Notes under the pieces: model-generated
Databases searched by the model: none
Told to the model about the DNA's origin: nothing
Seen by the model: only the letters and a program-made list of their open reading frames with translations
Shown: positions 11,390 through 22,632 of the stretch, one piece after another
Numbering within the stretch: position 1 is the first letter of the stretch
Layout: each line of letters begins with the position of its first letter
Assembly: GCA_030248065.1 (NCBI GenBank)
Contig: JASAMV010008548.1
Coordinates: forward strand, 1 to 64,000
Reading direction: 5' to 3'
Length of the DNA stretch: 64,000 nt
Origin: Rhynchonema sp. JSB1_4
Lineage: Eukaryota > Nematoda > Chromadorea > Monhysterida > Xyalidae
Position numbers and translations under genes: made by a program

Positions 11390-12135
11390 TGGGGGGGGAA
11401 GACCCAAAATCAGAAAAAGTCACTTTTTGAGGTAGTAAATTTGACCTATTTTGAGCCCTTTTTGGAAGAAATTCTTCATAAAAAGGGTATTTTGGCGACT
11501 TTTGAGAACATTGACCTGAAAATCACACATTTTGGGCCTAAAAATGCCCATTTTAGGCCTAAAAATGGCCACTTGAGGCAAAAAATTGGGGAAATTACCG
11601 TAAAAACCTAAATAGAAGGGGGGGGGGGGGGTCTTATTACTCACTGACCCCATTTTGGGGGGGCTCTATTACGGGGGGCTCTATTCCGGGGGGGGGCTTC
11701 GATCATCACCGACCCAAACCGGAAAAATTGTTCCCAGAAATACCCCGAAAACCCCAAAGGGTTCAAAAGGATGTTTTTTCGCTTGTAATTGCATTTATTC
11801 GTGTCTATTCGTCAAGAGGCGTATTATGTGCTCTGAACGAACAACAAACGTGCAAAAATGTACCAGTGAAACACTATCAATCATTAATACGCTACTGTAT
11901 AGGGGGATGTTACTTTGGGGGGCTCGATCCCGGGGGGCTCTATTAATTCACTGCCCCCTTTTTGGGGGGGCTGTATTACGGGGGGAGGCTTGATTCCGGG
12001 GGGGCTGTATTTAGGTTTTTACGGCAGTGTACCCGGAGCCAGGGGGAAATTAGTGTACTAGTGTACCTTGGTCGGGGAAATTAGTGTACCTTAGGGGGGT
12101 CCCCCCCTCCCCCCCAGGAACTACACTGCCCCCCT

Positions 12136-13105
12136 TTCAAGTTTCAAGTTTCAAGTTTTATGCATGCTTTCGCAAAAGCCTAACGGCAGGCTAGGAAGAA
12201 TTAACAAAATGAGCTAAATATGAGCAAACAAACACTGACAAACAGAACGGGTAGGGCCGGGGTTAACGGTAACGTATGGTAACACTACTTGGACAAGATT
12301 GACAACAACAACCAACAGCAAAAAATGAATTGAAAAGAATGGAACAAACCGATTTTGAGGTGTCGCAACAGTCAACTCAACGCAATGTGGCACCGAAACA
12401 ACAAGCCAAGGAAACTTTGATAAGTTTGACGAAGTTAATGATTTTAATTGGTCTGAAAGTGAAAAAGACCAATGTAGCAGCGATTCAGCAAGGCGTGACC
12501 AACGAGTGAGGATAATTAATTGATGGCTGAAGAGAAATTGGACAAAATATGGTCCCAGACACGGTCGCGACAAAGTGCGCGCAGCCTTTTTTTGAATTGA
12601 TGGGATGAATTTAAAACGACTACACACTCGGGAAGACCGTTCCACAGATCGACAACACGGTGACTCCAGAACCTTTCCAAGGCCCGACCTGAACCCCGGA
12701 CTCGACTCAGCTGGTGGCAGTGGCCACGGACAGGACGAAGGAGGGTGGGGTGAAAAAGTCGCTCCTTGCAACCCCTGGTATAAGGCCGGAAATAATTTTG
12801 TGCACCAATACCAAGTCATTGATGACACGCCGATACACCAGGGGGTCCAAATGGAGCAGGGATAGGCGTTTTAGGTATGGGTGGTCACCCATACCGGGTA
12901 GATGACGGGTGAAGCCGCGTTGAACCGCCTCCACTGTCTTGCACGTGGTTTTATCGTGTGGAGACCAAACCGACATGCAAAATTCTAAAATGGGGCGAAC
13001 GTAAGCCAAATATAGCTTGCGTAAAAAGGAGGGGTCCCTGGTGTAGAAGTTCCTTCTTATTATGCTGGCCATTCTGCTAGCCTCGGTGATGAGCTTAGCA
13101 GAATA
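12136..13105 (-). mobile_element. CR1-like retrotransposon fragment, right-arm copy
   Basis: This mirrors 9096-10066. The minus-strand frame from about 13072 gives RNFYTRDPSFLRKLY and YVRPILEFCMSVWSP and then breaks near 12710, where the left copy stays open. The heptameric tail lies at 12136-12165. Confidence 0.85.
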
Positions 13106-13134
13106 TTTTATTATAGCCCTTGTATTTTAGGTTT

Positions 13135-13440
13135 TACGGTACACGGGTTTTCGCAAACAAAAGAAAGAGATTGGGCCGAGAGTGATGACAAGTTCCAGCT
13201 GGCTGACCTCATTTTGTTGCGTGCTTACGCGAACAGCTACATCGTTCAACACACAAATGTTTTGGGAGTCAAAAGGGAATTTACGCACCGAGATGGAGAG
13301 CGTGTTTTTAAAAAATACAAGCATTTCTCTTTCTTTCATTTCCGAACTACGTGGAACCGGAACATTATTGGATCCGTGCAAGTCAACTTCAAAATAAGTC
13401 GTCTCATGAGTTCGTGGCTGGACTTAGACGCAAGTTTAAA
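13135..13440. repeat. Dispersed repeat related to TIR family C (right arm)
   Basis: It is the mirror copy of 8766-9070, including TTTTGGGAGTCAAAAGGGAA and GGATCCGTGC segments. Confidence 0.7.
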
Positions 13441-13484
13441 CGTTTGACACAACAACACAGCCTGATCATACCACTAATCTGTGG

Positions 13485-13908
13485 CAGGGGTGTCGTTGAG
13501 AAATCGAAATTTTCCCATACCCAGCCCAATTTTCGGAAAATTTTCCGTACATACCCCCAAACATCAAAAAATTCCCATATCAGGGGGGGGGGGGGGTTTC
13601 TCCAAAAACTCAAAAATTTCCCATACACGAGGGTGGGGTTTTGAAAAAATGACCCCAAAAATCTTCTAAATGTGCCAAAAATTGGTCTAAAAACTGCTTA
13701 AAACAGAGTTTTCTTGCGGCAGCAAGCGATTTTTTACATTTTTGGACGAAAAATGGTCAATTTTGGTACTTCTCGTGGTCAAAAAGTCATTTCTTAGGGG
13801 TGTTTGTTCCAAAAAGTGAAAAATTTCCCATACCCCATACCCCCGGCCGATTTCCCATACCCCATACCAGGGGGACCTCGTAACCCCCCACCCCCAACGA
13901 CACCACTG
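13485..13908. mobile_element. Non-autonomous hAT-like element, right-arm copy
   Basis: TIRs CAGGGGTGTCGTTG / CAACGACACCACTG are flanked by the 8-bp duplication ATCTGTGG (13477-13484 and 13909-13916), the complement of the duplication in the left arm. The same insertion site in both arms means the insertion predates the inverted duplication. Confidence 0.87.
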
Positions 13909-14062
13909 ATCTGTGGTACGGTGAAGGTTGGGGGTGGGGTTCGATTTACTGGGGGGGGGTCAATTAATGGGGGGTTCGATTTTTGATTTCGAGCCATTTA
14001 GGGGGGGTTCAATTAATGGGGGGGTCAATTAATGGGGTTCGATTTCCGACAATACGGTAGGG

Positions 14063-14890
14063 TACAACACAAGTTTTTCGGGTGCCTGTTTTTATGTGCC
14101 AAAAAGTGCATATATCGCGCGCAGCGCGAGATTTTTTGCACTTTTCAGGGTTTTCGGTAGAAATTTGGGCATTTTTGACCGAAAAATGGGCATTTTGGGG
14201 GTAAAAATCGGGGCGGGTAGGGTCCAGGGTGGGGCGGGTAGGGGGTAGGGGTACCCGAGCGGGGCGGGTAGGGGGGTAGCGTACCAGGCCGGGGCGGGTA
14301 GGGGTACCATTGGGGGAGGGCCCCCCCACCCCCGCAGCCACAGCACTGCCCCCGAGATGGGACCCTACCGCCCCGGCCTTGTACCCTGCCACCCCCTACC
14401 CGCCCCGCTCTGGTACCCTACCCCCCTACCCGCCCCGCCCTGGTATTGGTCGCACAATGACCATATAAGAATTCATCAAAATCAATCCTGATTTTCACGT
14501 TCAGTCACTCTTAACTACTGTGCTATTTGTGATTCTCACAAAACATTTTCAGCTGAAAATAATCTAGCAGATCAACCACGTTGCCGCACGTCTGAAACAT
14601 TCTCTTTACTACGTGTTTTGTGTGTGATCACGCAACGCAACGTCATTGCCCCCGTCACCAGCCTGCTTTGCGATTCAGGAAAAAAATTTGACCAATTCTT
14701 ATATAAGTCATTGTGCGACCAATACCCTACCCGCCCCGATTTTTACCCCCAAAATGCCCATTTTTCGGTCAAAAATGCCCAAATTTCGACCGAAACCCCT
14801 AAGTGCAAAAAATCTCGCGCTGCGCGCGATATATGCACCTTTTAATGCATAAAAACAGGCACCCGAAAAAACTTGTGTTGTACCCTACCC
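14063..14890. repeat. Nested G-rich hairpin, right-arm copy
   Basis: It is the mirror of 7320-8147, with stems at about 14063-14215 and 14715-14890 and the inner CACAATGA / TCATTGTG pairing near 14450 and 14710. Several homopolymer lengths differ from the left copy. Confidence 0.75.
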
Positions 14891-15293
14891 GCCCCGAAAA
14901 ATCTTCCCCCTCCCCCCCAAACCGGATTTCCCCCCCCCCCCAAAATCCCAGGTACACTACCCCCTTACCCGCCCCAATTTCTTTGACTCCTATGTACCCT
15001 ACCCGCCCCGCAAATAGTAGCCACAGCACCTGCCCCCAGGGAGGTACACGAACCGCCGCACGGAAAAAGGGGTAGGTACACTAACCGCCGCGCCGGACCA
15101 GGAAATCCACAGGGTATAGAATATTCTGTCGAAAAAAATAAAATAAAATTTGTCCATATAGGAACTCAAAAAAGACCTGAACGGGCTAAGGAATTATGCA
15201 ACATACCTAACTAAACCTAGCCTAGACTTCTGACGGTACAAATGGAAGAAACAAGTCCAACCGTATACTTATGACGGTCAATGGGGTGAAACA

Positions 15294-16010
15294 AGGATTA
15301 TCGAGCAACAGTTATGCGGTCCGACCACGTACATGTAGAAAAAATGGCGTTTGCATAGTTCCGGCGCCCGCTCGGTGTTCTCGGCACCTCATCCGTTTTT
15401 TGCCCATTTCCGTTTTCATCATTTCGTTTCCAGTAGCATTTTTTCAGTAACAGGAACACAATCTTCTGAGCGCAATTTACACACCTTTCATTTTACTTCT
15501 TATCATTAGTCAGTGTGAGAAACAAGTACTGTTTGATTTCACCGGCCACATAATCCCACAATAGCAAACATCATCACATTTACTATGTATATTAGGTTTA
15601 ATTATCCCGATTCTTATGCAACTTCACGGAATCGATTTGTTCAACTCGCTAATAATCATCAATTGGCGTTTTGGCACAAGCTAATTAGTTCGTATGAATA
15701 AGATGCGGCTTGTCAGAGCAGACAACAAACGCACAAAATCCCTGGCTATTAAATACACGGTTTCACAAGGCAACTCTTGTTGACACTTTCCTCTTTTCAT
15801 TTTTCATATCATAGTTTTCCATCAGGTAACAGACAAGCACAAATGTAAGTGCAAGTGCACACAAGTGTTCTGCGCTGTTGTACGATGTTTTGACTAACCC
15901 CCAATGTAAGACGGCACTATGTATTTACGCCTCCCCCGAGCGGGCGCCGGAACTATGCAACGCCATTTTTTCTACACGTGGTCGGACCGCATAACTGTTC
16001 GATAATCCCG
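15294..16010. mobile_element. TIR element (GCGGTCCGACCACGT family), right-arm copy
   Basis: It is the mirror of 6212-6915. TIRs lie at about 15294-15375 and 15935-16010, with small indels (an extra ACAT in one TIR) relative to the left copy. Confidence 0.65.
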
Positions 16011-16956
16011 CCATCAACAGCCAATCAATGACGTCATGCAGACAATCAGAATTCAGAATTGCTAATACGCCAAAAAAATCGCCGATTTCTCGCGATAGAA
16101 GCGATGTTTCAAAATGCTGTTTTTGCGCGTCTACCTCTCCACGACTAGGCGAGTCCATTGATATGTAACTTGGCCGACTTCATTCAGTTTCCGAGAAGGA
16201 GATAGCAATGGCCACTTTTTTTGGGAACGCGGACATCACGATTTCTCGGGTGTCCGAAGAACCACTTTCTGCTGCACCGATCGGGCTGATTTTTTCAGCG
16301 TTTTGTGTCGACAGGCATACGACATTATTGCAATAATAAAATTAGCAAAAGCCCCCAACACACGCGCTCACGCCAGCACCCCCATTAAAAACACTACAGG
16401 TATATCAAATTTTCCGATAATCCGACCTGCTGATGTTTCAATCTACGTTGCGAATTTTTTTCCTCTCACAAACACTATTGAATATGTAAGTGATCTCTCT
16501 GTGAATATGTCGCCAATGAGCTAACGCCAGGATGTCTCTCCGTTCTGCTGTTGCATAATTCCGCGCCACGCTGACGCATAGACCCTGATACAGTAGAAAT
16601 GGTTCTGTGACACTTCAGACACAAGTTCTTGCTTTATCATACATTAGAATACTCTGCCCTTGCAGACTATACCGAACGAGGGCATAGTGACGTTAGCAAA
16701 TGAAACCTTCCGTGGCTGGTTCGATTGGGCTAGAAAACGAATCCAGCCGGACAGGCATGTAATAAACCCATGTATGCCACCGCTTTGCCAGAGGCGTTCG
16801 TACTGACGAGCCCTGGCACCTCGGTCTGTCTGCGAAAGCCGGGCGAAACAGACCAACATTACTGCACTCAGTACATTGCAATCGAGAAAGCGGGCATTTT
16901 TCATACTGGCACCAAACTTCGTTAAAAGCGCAGTAAAAATCGTCAATCAAACGTAC

Positions 16957-19432
16957 GTCCTCAAAACTCAGTCCTTCAATGGAAGCACCAGCTTGTTTCA
17001 TCAAGGGATAAAGTTGCATTTTGACAAGGAATGTTCGAATTTCCTTGCTCTTGACCACATGCCACAGTGTGTCGGACGTGGCTGAAAGAATCATTTGCTT
17101 TTGTAAATTCAAATGCAAGCTCCGCCTCACAAAGATTAACCAGCCGGTTTCTGTCGAGCGACGCGGTAGTCCTTCTCCAGCGGTAGTCCGAGATAGAATT
17201 CGTCCGACCCTGAAATCTAAACAGCCCATGAAATTTAATAAATTCCGATATGATTTTTTTATTGGAAGTCGAGTAATCTTATATCACGATTCAGTTCTGC
17301 TTAACTTTCCCCGGCATGGCATCTGAGCACCGTCTAATTTGTAGTGTACTTTGTCTCGTTCCTCGCCAGGAACAATGTCGTTGGAGACGGAGTACAATGG
17401 GGTACAGGTGCCTTTCTCAGGCGCTCAGCAGGTGACGTGCCTCCACTAAGAAGTCAAGAGAAGAAGAAAGGTCCCCCAAATCGCACACGATTTTCTGTCT
17501 CTAACACTGCAAAATATCAAAAAAAATGGGCGCGTCGCGCGTCAAATACAGACATTTTCACTGCATTTTCTGACAGTTTCCTTGTGAAGCAAGCATTTTC
17601 GTTGCTGTAATCGATGTTCTGTGGTGCATAAGCGCTGATGTCATCACAATCGTACCACTGGAACCCGGGAACCTATGAGCTGCATGCATTACATACAGAA
17701 CAGTATCATTGTGGGACAACGTGACTACATGTTGGACCATTGACCAGCGTTTAATCGCGGCTTCAATTCTTAGTTCCGGTCCTGAAAACTGCCCGACCAA
17801 TATATCAACGTCACCACCGGCTTTCTTGACCCGAAAACCTATATACCGCACATTTCCAAGCATGCACAAGTCCGTGCCTGGTATGGCCCGATGATTTCAA
17901 AGTTAACAAATATTCTTTTGACCAAATACTGATTGCATTATTACCGGTTGGCTTGATGAGTTCCTCTTGAATGAACTGTCCAATACTTCGGTTGTGAGGG
18001 TCAACTCGGCGCACAATTTGGTCCAACGGAAATCCGTAGGTAGACGCGTGATAACCGAATGTGCCTTCGCCTGCAAACGAAACATGTATAGTCCGTCCAT
18101 CAGCTCATGGCACTTTTGTTTGGGAGGTTCAGGTTCCGTTGTGAAAAATTGTTCCTCCGCAAGGCAATGTCAGAGAAAACGGCGCACTAAAATAAAATAA
18201 AAACCGATTTCTCTTTCTTTTCTTTGTCGTAAGGAACCGGAACCGGAACAGCACTGGATCCTGTCAAGCTTTTCAGCTGACAAAAAGTGTCATGAGCTGA
18301 TGGATAGACTATACAATGGCCGTTATGCACTTTGGTCGCCCTCGGTTCGTGGTTCAGTTGGCATAAAAACACTTTCGCTCATTTAATTAACTCTACCGTA
18401 AACTGTGAAGCAGCAGCCAGACTCTTGCAGAAATTGAATGTGGAATTCAAATGGAGGGCGTGTGTCATACATTTTAATCAGCATTAGCAGACTTATTAAC
18501 GACCTGTCAATAAGATATAAACAGATCATGTTTGAGTTTTCAGCACTTATAGTGACAGAGAAAGCTCACCCAATGTCCAGTTCGGTTTTTGCTTCTCAAA
18601 AACTTCTCCCATTTTCCTCCAGTCGCTGAGATGGGCTGTCGTTATCTTCTCGTCTGGCACCGCCAGACCGGCCTGTGAATTTGTTCCAGCTTGGATTCAA
18701 ATTTTTCGGTAGCAGGAAAAAGTAACGATAAATATAACCATGTGAGTGCACAGTTCGTAGACGGTGACTTTGTCCTTTCCATTCTGACCGAATTCCGGCC
18801 AATGTTTCGTCACCAAATCATCGTAACTCAGCCGACCTTCGTCCACCAATTTGGCTATGGAAAGAGCGCAGAGGGCCTGAAGCAACATGAGATTTTTATC
18901 GATGAACGCCGTATTATATGTTGTTAAAAGTGGCCCAGAAACGCAGCCCAGTCCAGTTACTTATGCTGACCTTTGTTGACGAGTAGACAATGGTCATGGT
19001 GTCCTGTTTCCATGTCCGTCTGCTTTCCTTGTCCGCATATCCACCCCATAGATCGACCACCAATTCCCCTTTGTGGTACACGGCACACGCGGCGCCTTCG
19101 CCCTCCCAGCCTTGTGAGAAGTTCTTCCTGTGGCAGGAAACACGGTTATTATTATTGGATTGCTTGTGGCTCTGCTGCCCGTGGACGAAGTGTGTCGTAA
19201 TGCAATCGAAGGTCGTCCGTGGTGCTTGTGGCAAGCGTAACGCTGTGATCACTGGCGGATTTCGGCTACTGTCGTCTAACCCATTGGTTTGTGTCCCGGA
19301 GACACGTCGTCGAAGACAAAGACGGACTGCAACGAAACTAAAAACGGAACCGAAAACTTACTTGAAAGCTGCTTCGACACGTTTGAATTTCTCGGTTGTT
19401 TGTCCTCCAAAATGCTCTGGTGGTTCCGGCAT
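16957..19432 (-). CDS. Beta-lactamase-like serine hydrolase, 5' part (exons 1-7), truncated
   Basis: Exons on the minus strand are 19362-19432 (likely start Met at 19432), 18971-19127, 18739-18876, 18570-18672, 17945-18070, 17141-17209 and 16957-17081, all GT-AG and in phase. Exon 2 ends VYSSTK, the SxxK nucleophile/general-base motif. Exon 3 has [15 protein letters not shown] and exon 5 has [19 protein letters not shown], where YHA is the Tyr motif of EstB-like enzymes. Exon 6 repeats [16 protein letters not shown]. Exons 8-10, including the HxG motif, are deleted. Exons 1-7 plus the three 3' exons found only in the left arm would total about 400 codons, normal for the family. Reading through the exon 7 donor stays open across the deletion junction to 16693, adding about 88 unrelated residues. 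The animal LACT proteins are of uncertain substrate. Introns argue against recent bacterial transfer. Confidence 0.85.
18089..18311. mobile_element. TIR family C MITE in lactamase intron 4
   Basis: The ends TAGTCCGTCCATCAGCTCAT and ATGAGCTGATGG.TAGACTA are inverted and flanked by TA on both sides (18087-18088, 18312-18313), as for Tc1/mariner-type insertions. The inner edge is 18 bp from the 3' splice site of exon 5 (18070). Confidence 0.75.
19215..19330. repeat. Half copy of an inverted-repeat element in lactamase intron 1
   Basis: GGTGCTTGTGGCAAGCGTAA through CACTGGCGG.TTT and CCATTGGTTTG resembles one arm of the inverted repeat at 27645-27832. The second arm is missing. Confidence 0.5.
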
Positions 19433-20074
19433 ACTTTGAAGTGGACACAGACTTTATTTGTTGCAGGTCAAAATGGAGTCAACCTCATTCACTGCGAAAA
19501 AATAACCATAAAATTACCAGAGCTCATCAAAGAAACGCAGGCCTGCAAAAACTTTACGCTTTACAAGGAAGGGCTGTGCTCAGGCTGGCAGAACAATGTG
19601 CACAATGTTGCTGCCACTTCAGCTGGAAAAACGCTGATACGCAGGTTCAACGAAAATAAGCGTAACACACCTTTCTTTCGAAAACTGGACTGTACTGCAC
19701 AGGACCACAGGAAGGTGACATAAGACAGCTGATTACTTCATGTAGTGGCAATAGATTAGCATAGCATTAACATCAATAGCAGTTTACATAATTTAAACGC
19801 GAATATAGCTTCGATGAGCGGAACTCTTTGACAACCACAACTACATACAGTACGCACCTATGTGGGGAAGAATTGCATGTGATTCTGGGAAGGTGAAGTG
19901 AAAGCAGGCCCAAAACAGCAGAAGAACCACACAGATCTTGCAAACGCCAAGTGGTGAAAATGGGGGCTTTGTAACGATCAATTTACAGAATACAACAACG
20001 TCACTCATCACATATTTTGCATTGATTTCAACCAAAACTACCTAATTTACCTACATATATAATCATCTAACATC

Positions 20075-22632
20075 ATGTCACACCACCCGACCACCACCGT
20101 AACCCAACTGCTGCTGCTGTGCCTGATTGTGCAAGGTGACTGGACGGGCGATTGTCACGACGACGAGCTGGGTCGCACCGCCGGTGGAGGTCGCGAACAC
20201 GTGGACGAGTCAGGTTGCGTCCTCAGCTCCATAATTGCCATTCACAGGGCGACTTAACATATGACCAAAGCGACCACCACCAAACTGAATGGTTCCGCCG
20301 AGTGGGGAACCCGGAACTCCGGTTTTTTTTACTTTGACAACTGCGGAACACGCCGTAATGTTGACGTTCCCTCATTCTGCAATTGCCAAAGTTTATGTGG
20401 CGGAGTTCCAAAATCCGTTTATAATATTCATGGCACGTCAGTATTTCCGGTTCCGGATTTCGCGTTCAACGAATGGTGAAAGCGGAATCCTGTATCAGAC
20501 AAGATTTACATGCAACAAACGGCAAAATGCCATTGGCTTCCGTTTTGCGGAACACGAAACGCGGCGGATTACGTTAACATTTCTGGGCTCCGCCACACAT
20601 ATGGATGCATTGAATGAAACAGGTGGCCGATGCCTTCTGTACATAAAGAAGACACCGAAGACACTGAGTGAAGCGGAAAAAGACTGCCGCACGCCGCCGA
20701 AAAAGTTCATGCCTGGCCGGTTGGTCGAAATGGCCAGCGACAACGCCGATCTGGTCGCAAATCAGACTTGGCAGAGCGTTATGTCCTTCATGGTGGGTGT
20801 CTCGGCTCGTTGCAAATCTGACTCTAAACAGCATAGCTATACAGTCCACGCTCATTTTCTGGCCAAAATCAAATTCTGGCTAGCACTGGCGCCTAACCAA
20901 TCTGATACAAATCGATACCCGGTGATTTGGATTCCAAAACCAGCATCACCAACTTGATACAATGCACAAACGATTTTGCCGTGATCCTCCAATAATTGTC
21001 ACCATGACGAACAAACAGGACCCGGACAACTGCAACAACAAGGACGATGCCAAGACGAGCACACACTGGGTGGCCAAGTTGAACGGCGTCTGTCGCACGT
21101 TCACGTGTACGTCGGGTGCGACCCTAACCGGACGGGTGGACACGGTGGACGGGAGCGCGTGTGACACCGTCAAACACGCCTATGTGTGTCAGTACAAGGG
21201 CGTGCTCGCCAGTGACGCCAGTGAGTTTTTTCTTTCGAGCGAGTGTCAAACTTGGTGATCTCGGCGGTCTGGAGCACCTATAGCTCAGTATTAGGAGTAC
21301 CTTGAAACTTGTTAGTGACTCTAATTTCGATAGGTGCAGATGTTTGCAGTCGTTATATAAGGGCAGAACGTTAGAGCGGTCCCGCCGCTATTGTTTTTTG
21401 GGGTTTCAACCACGTTTTTTGTTCATATCGTTTGTTGGCATCGAACTCAAGAACATTAATTTTGACGAACTTTACCAAAGTTGCGATTACCTACCGAAAT
21501 CGATCCGCAAACATGGCCTATCGGGAACAGCACTGTCCGATATTGACGCACATCTGCACATGATGATCAGGAATTACAATACATAGAAATTGAAAATCAC
21601 TGGGGCGTGATATAAGCAGCGAGTCACGGTAGTCCGATAAAACGATAGTTGTTTTGCAAAAGGTAAATGTTTTGTCAAGCTAGTACCGTAACCCGTTGCT
21701 TATACCACCGTCAGTGATTTTGAATCTTCCTCTACAAGTTCTGATTTCCATGCACAGGCTGGCCTGTGGGTCAATACTGGCCTGGTTTCTTCTCGAAGGT
21801 CCATGTTGGTGGATTGATTTCGATCAGTAATCGTCATTTTGGTGAAGTATTCCATGGTTAATGTTCTCTATCCCAGTGCCTACTAACAGTTAAACCTACC
21901 AACAGAAAATACGAGGTCGAGAACCCAACAAACAATAGCGGCGGGCCCGGTTTAAAGTTAGTCGAATTTTACGTGATCCCACGAAATGTCCCAAACACAA
22001 TGCAACCCCCGGTCTGGTCCGATCTTTAAGTGTTTGGTACCAGCAGGCATTCTAATAGTGCCAAGTAAGTAACCAGCATGCGCTTTGACTCTGTGGTGCG
22101 CTTCGATTTTTTCCACATGCACAGGTGCGTGCCAGAAGGAACACGAACGTGTGCTCTCGGAAGGGGCCCCTGACGGTTGGATACCAGCGTGCACCGAAGA
22201 TGGTAAGTTCTGTGTCCACATGACCCAGACGCCATCGGACTTGGACTCAAAACTGGACGCTGGCTTGCTAATTGTGAAACCTTTGTGCAAATTGCGCAGG
22301 CAAATCTTTCAAGAAACGACAATGCTCAACGAACACTTGTTGGTGCGTCAAACCAGAGGCAGGCGAGAAGGTGAAAGGCTCGGAGGTGACGCCGATCAAA
22401 AACGGGCAACCGGACTGCGAAAACTGGAAACCGACCGGTGTCGCGGGCATTTCTTGTTTGTATCGGAAATATTTTCTGTCAAGTTCGTTTGAAAACTCTC
22501 ACTTTTTTTGCAGAAAAACCCAGTGGAACAGAAAACGGTAAAAACAACGGGGCAACGATCAACCAAGCGCAGCTGGCAATGATGCTTGGCCTGGGCCTGG
22601 CTGCCCTCATAATCTTCAACATACTGAAATGA
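20075..22632 (+). CDS. Secreted/anchored protein with C-type-lectin-like and thyroglobulin type-1 domains
   Basis: The Met at 20075 begins a signal peptide (LLLLCLIVQG). An exon in the frame of 20289-20792 has an unrecognised beta-rich stretch and then a C-type lectin-like start, with a Cys, LSEAEKDC and GRLVEMASDNADLV. Exon 20944-21220 ends the domain (SACDTVKHAYVCQY). The canonical Ca/sugar triads (EPN/QPD, WND) are not seen. Exons 22125-22202 and 22300-22437 form one thyroglobulin type-1 repeat: ACQKEHERV, PACTEDG, QCSTNTCWCV and QPDC. Exon 22514-22632 adds a Gly/Asn linker and a C-terminal hydrophobic segment (LAMMLGLGLAALIIFNIL) ending in Lys-stop, suggesting a GPI signal or tail anchor. 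Phases match from 20792 on. The join between the signal exon and the lectin exon is unresolved. Tg1 domains often inhibit cysteine proteases; that role is inference. Confidence 0.8.

Larger units (their letters stand above)
11390..17934. repeat. Right arm of the large imperfect palindrome
   Basis: This is the reverse complement of 2330-10818 with a deletion corresponding to left 3505-5450; the junction is at about 16768. The outer limit at 17934 sits about 11 bp from the donor of lactamase exon 5. Beyond it the right flank continues into the 5' exons of the gene, which the left flank lacks. Confidence 0.9.

Noticed and set aside
16957..19432. Beta-lactamase as a recently acquired bacterial resistance gene
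   Set aside because: The gene has at least ten exons with GT-AG introns and matches the animal LACT/EstB-like family.
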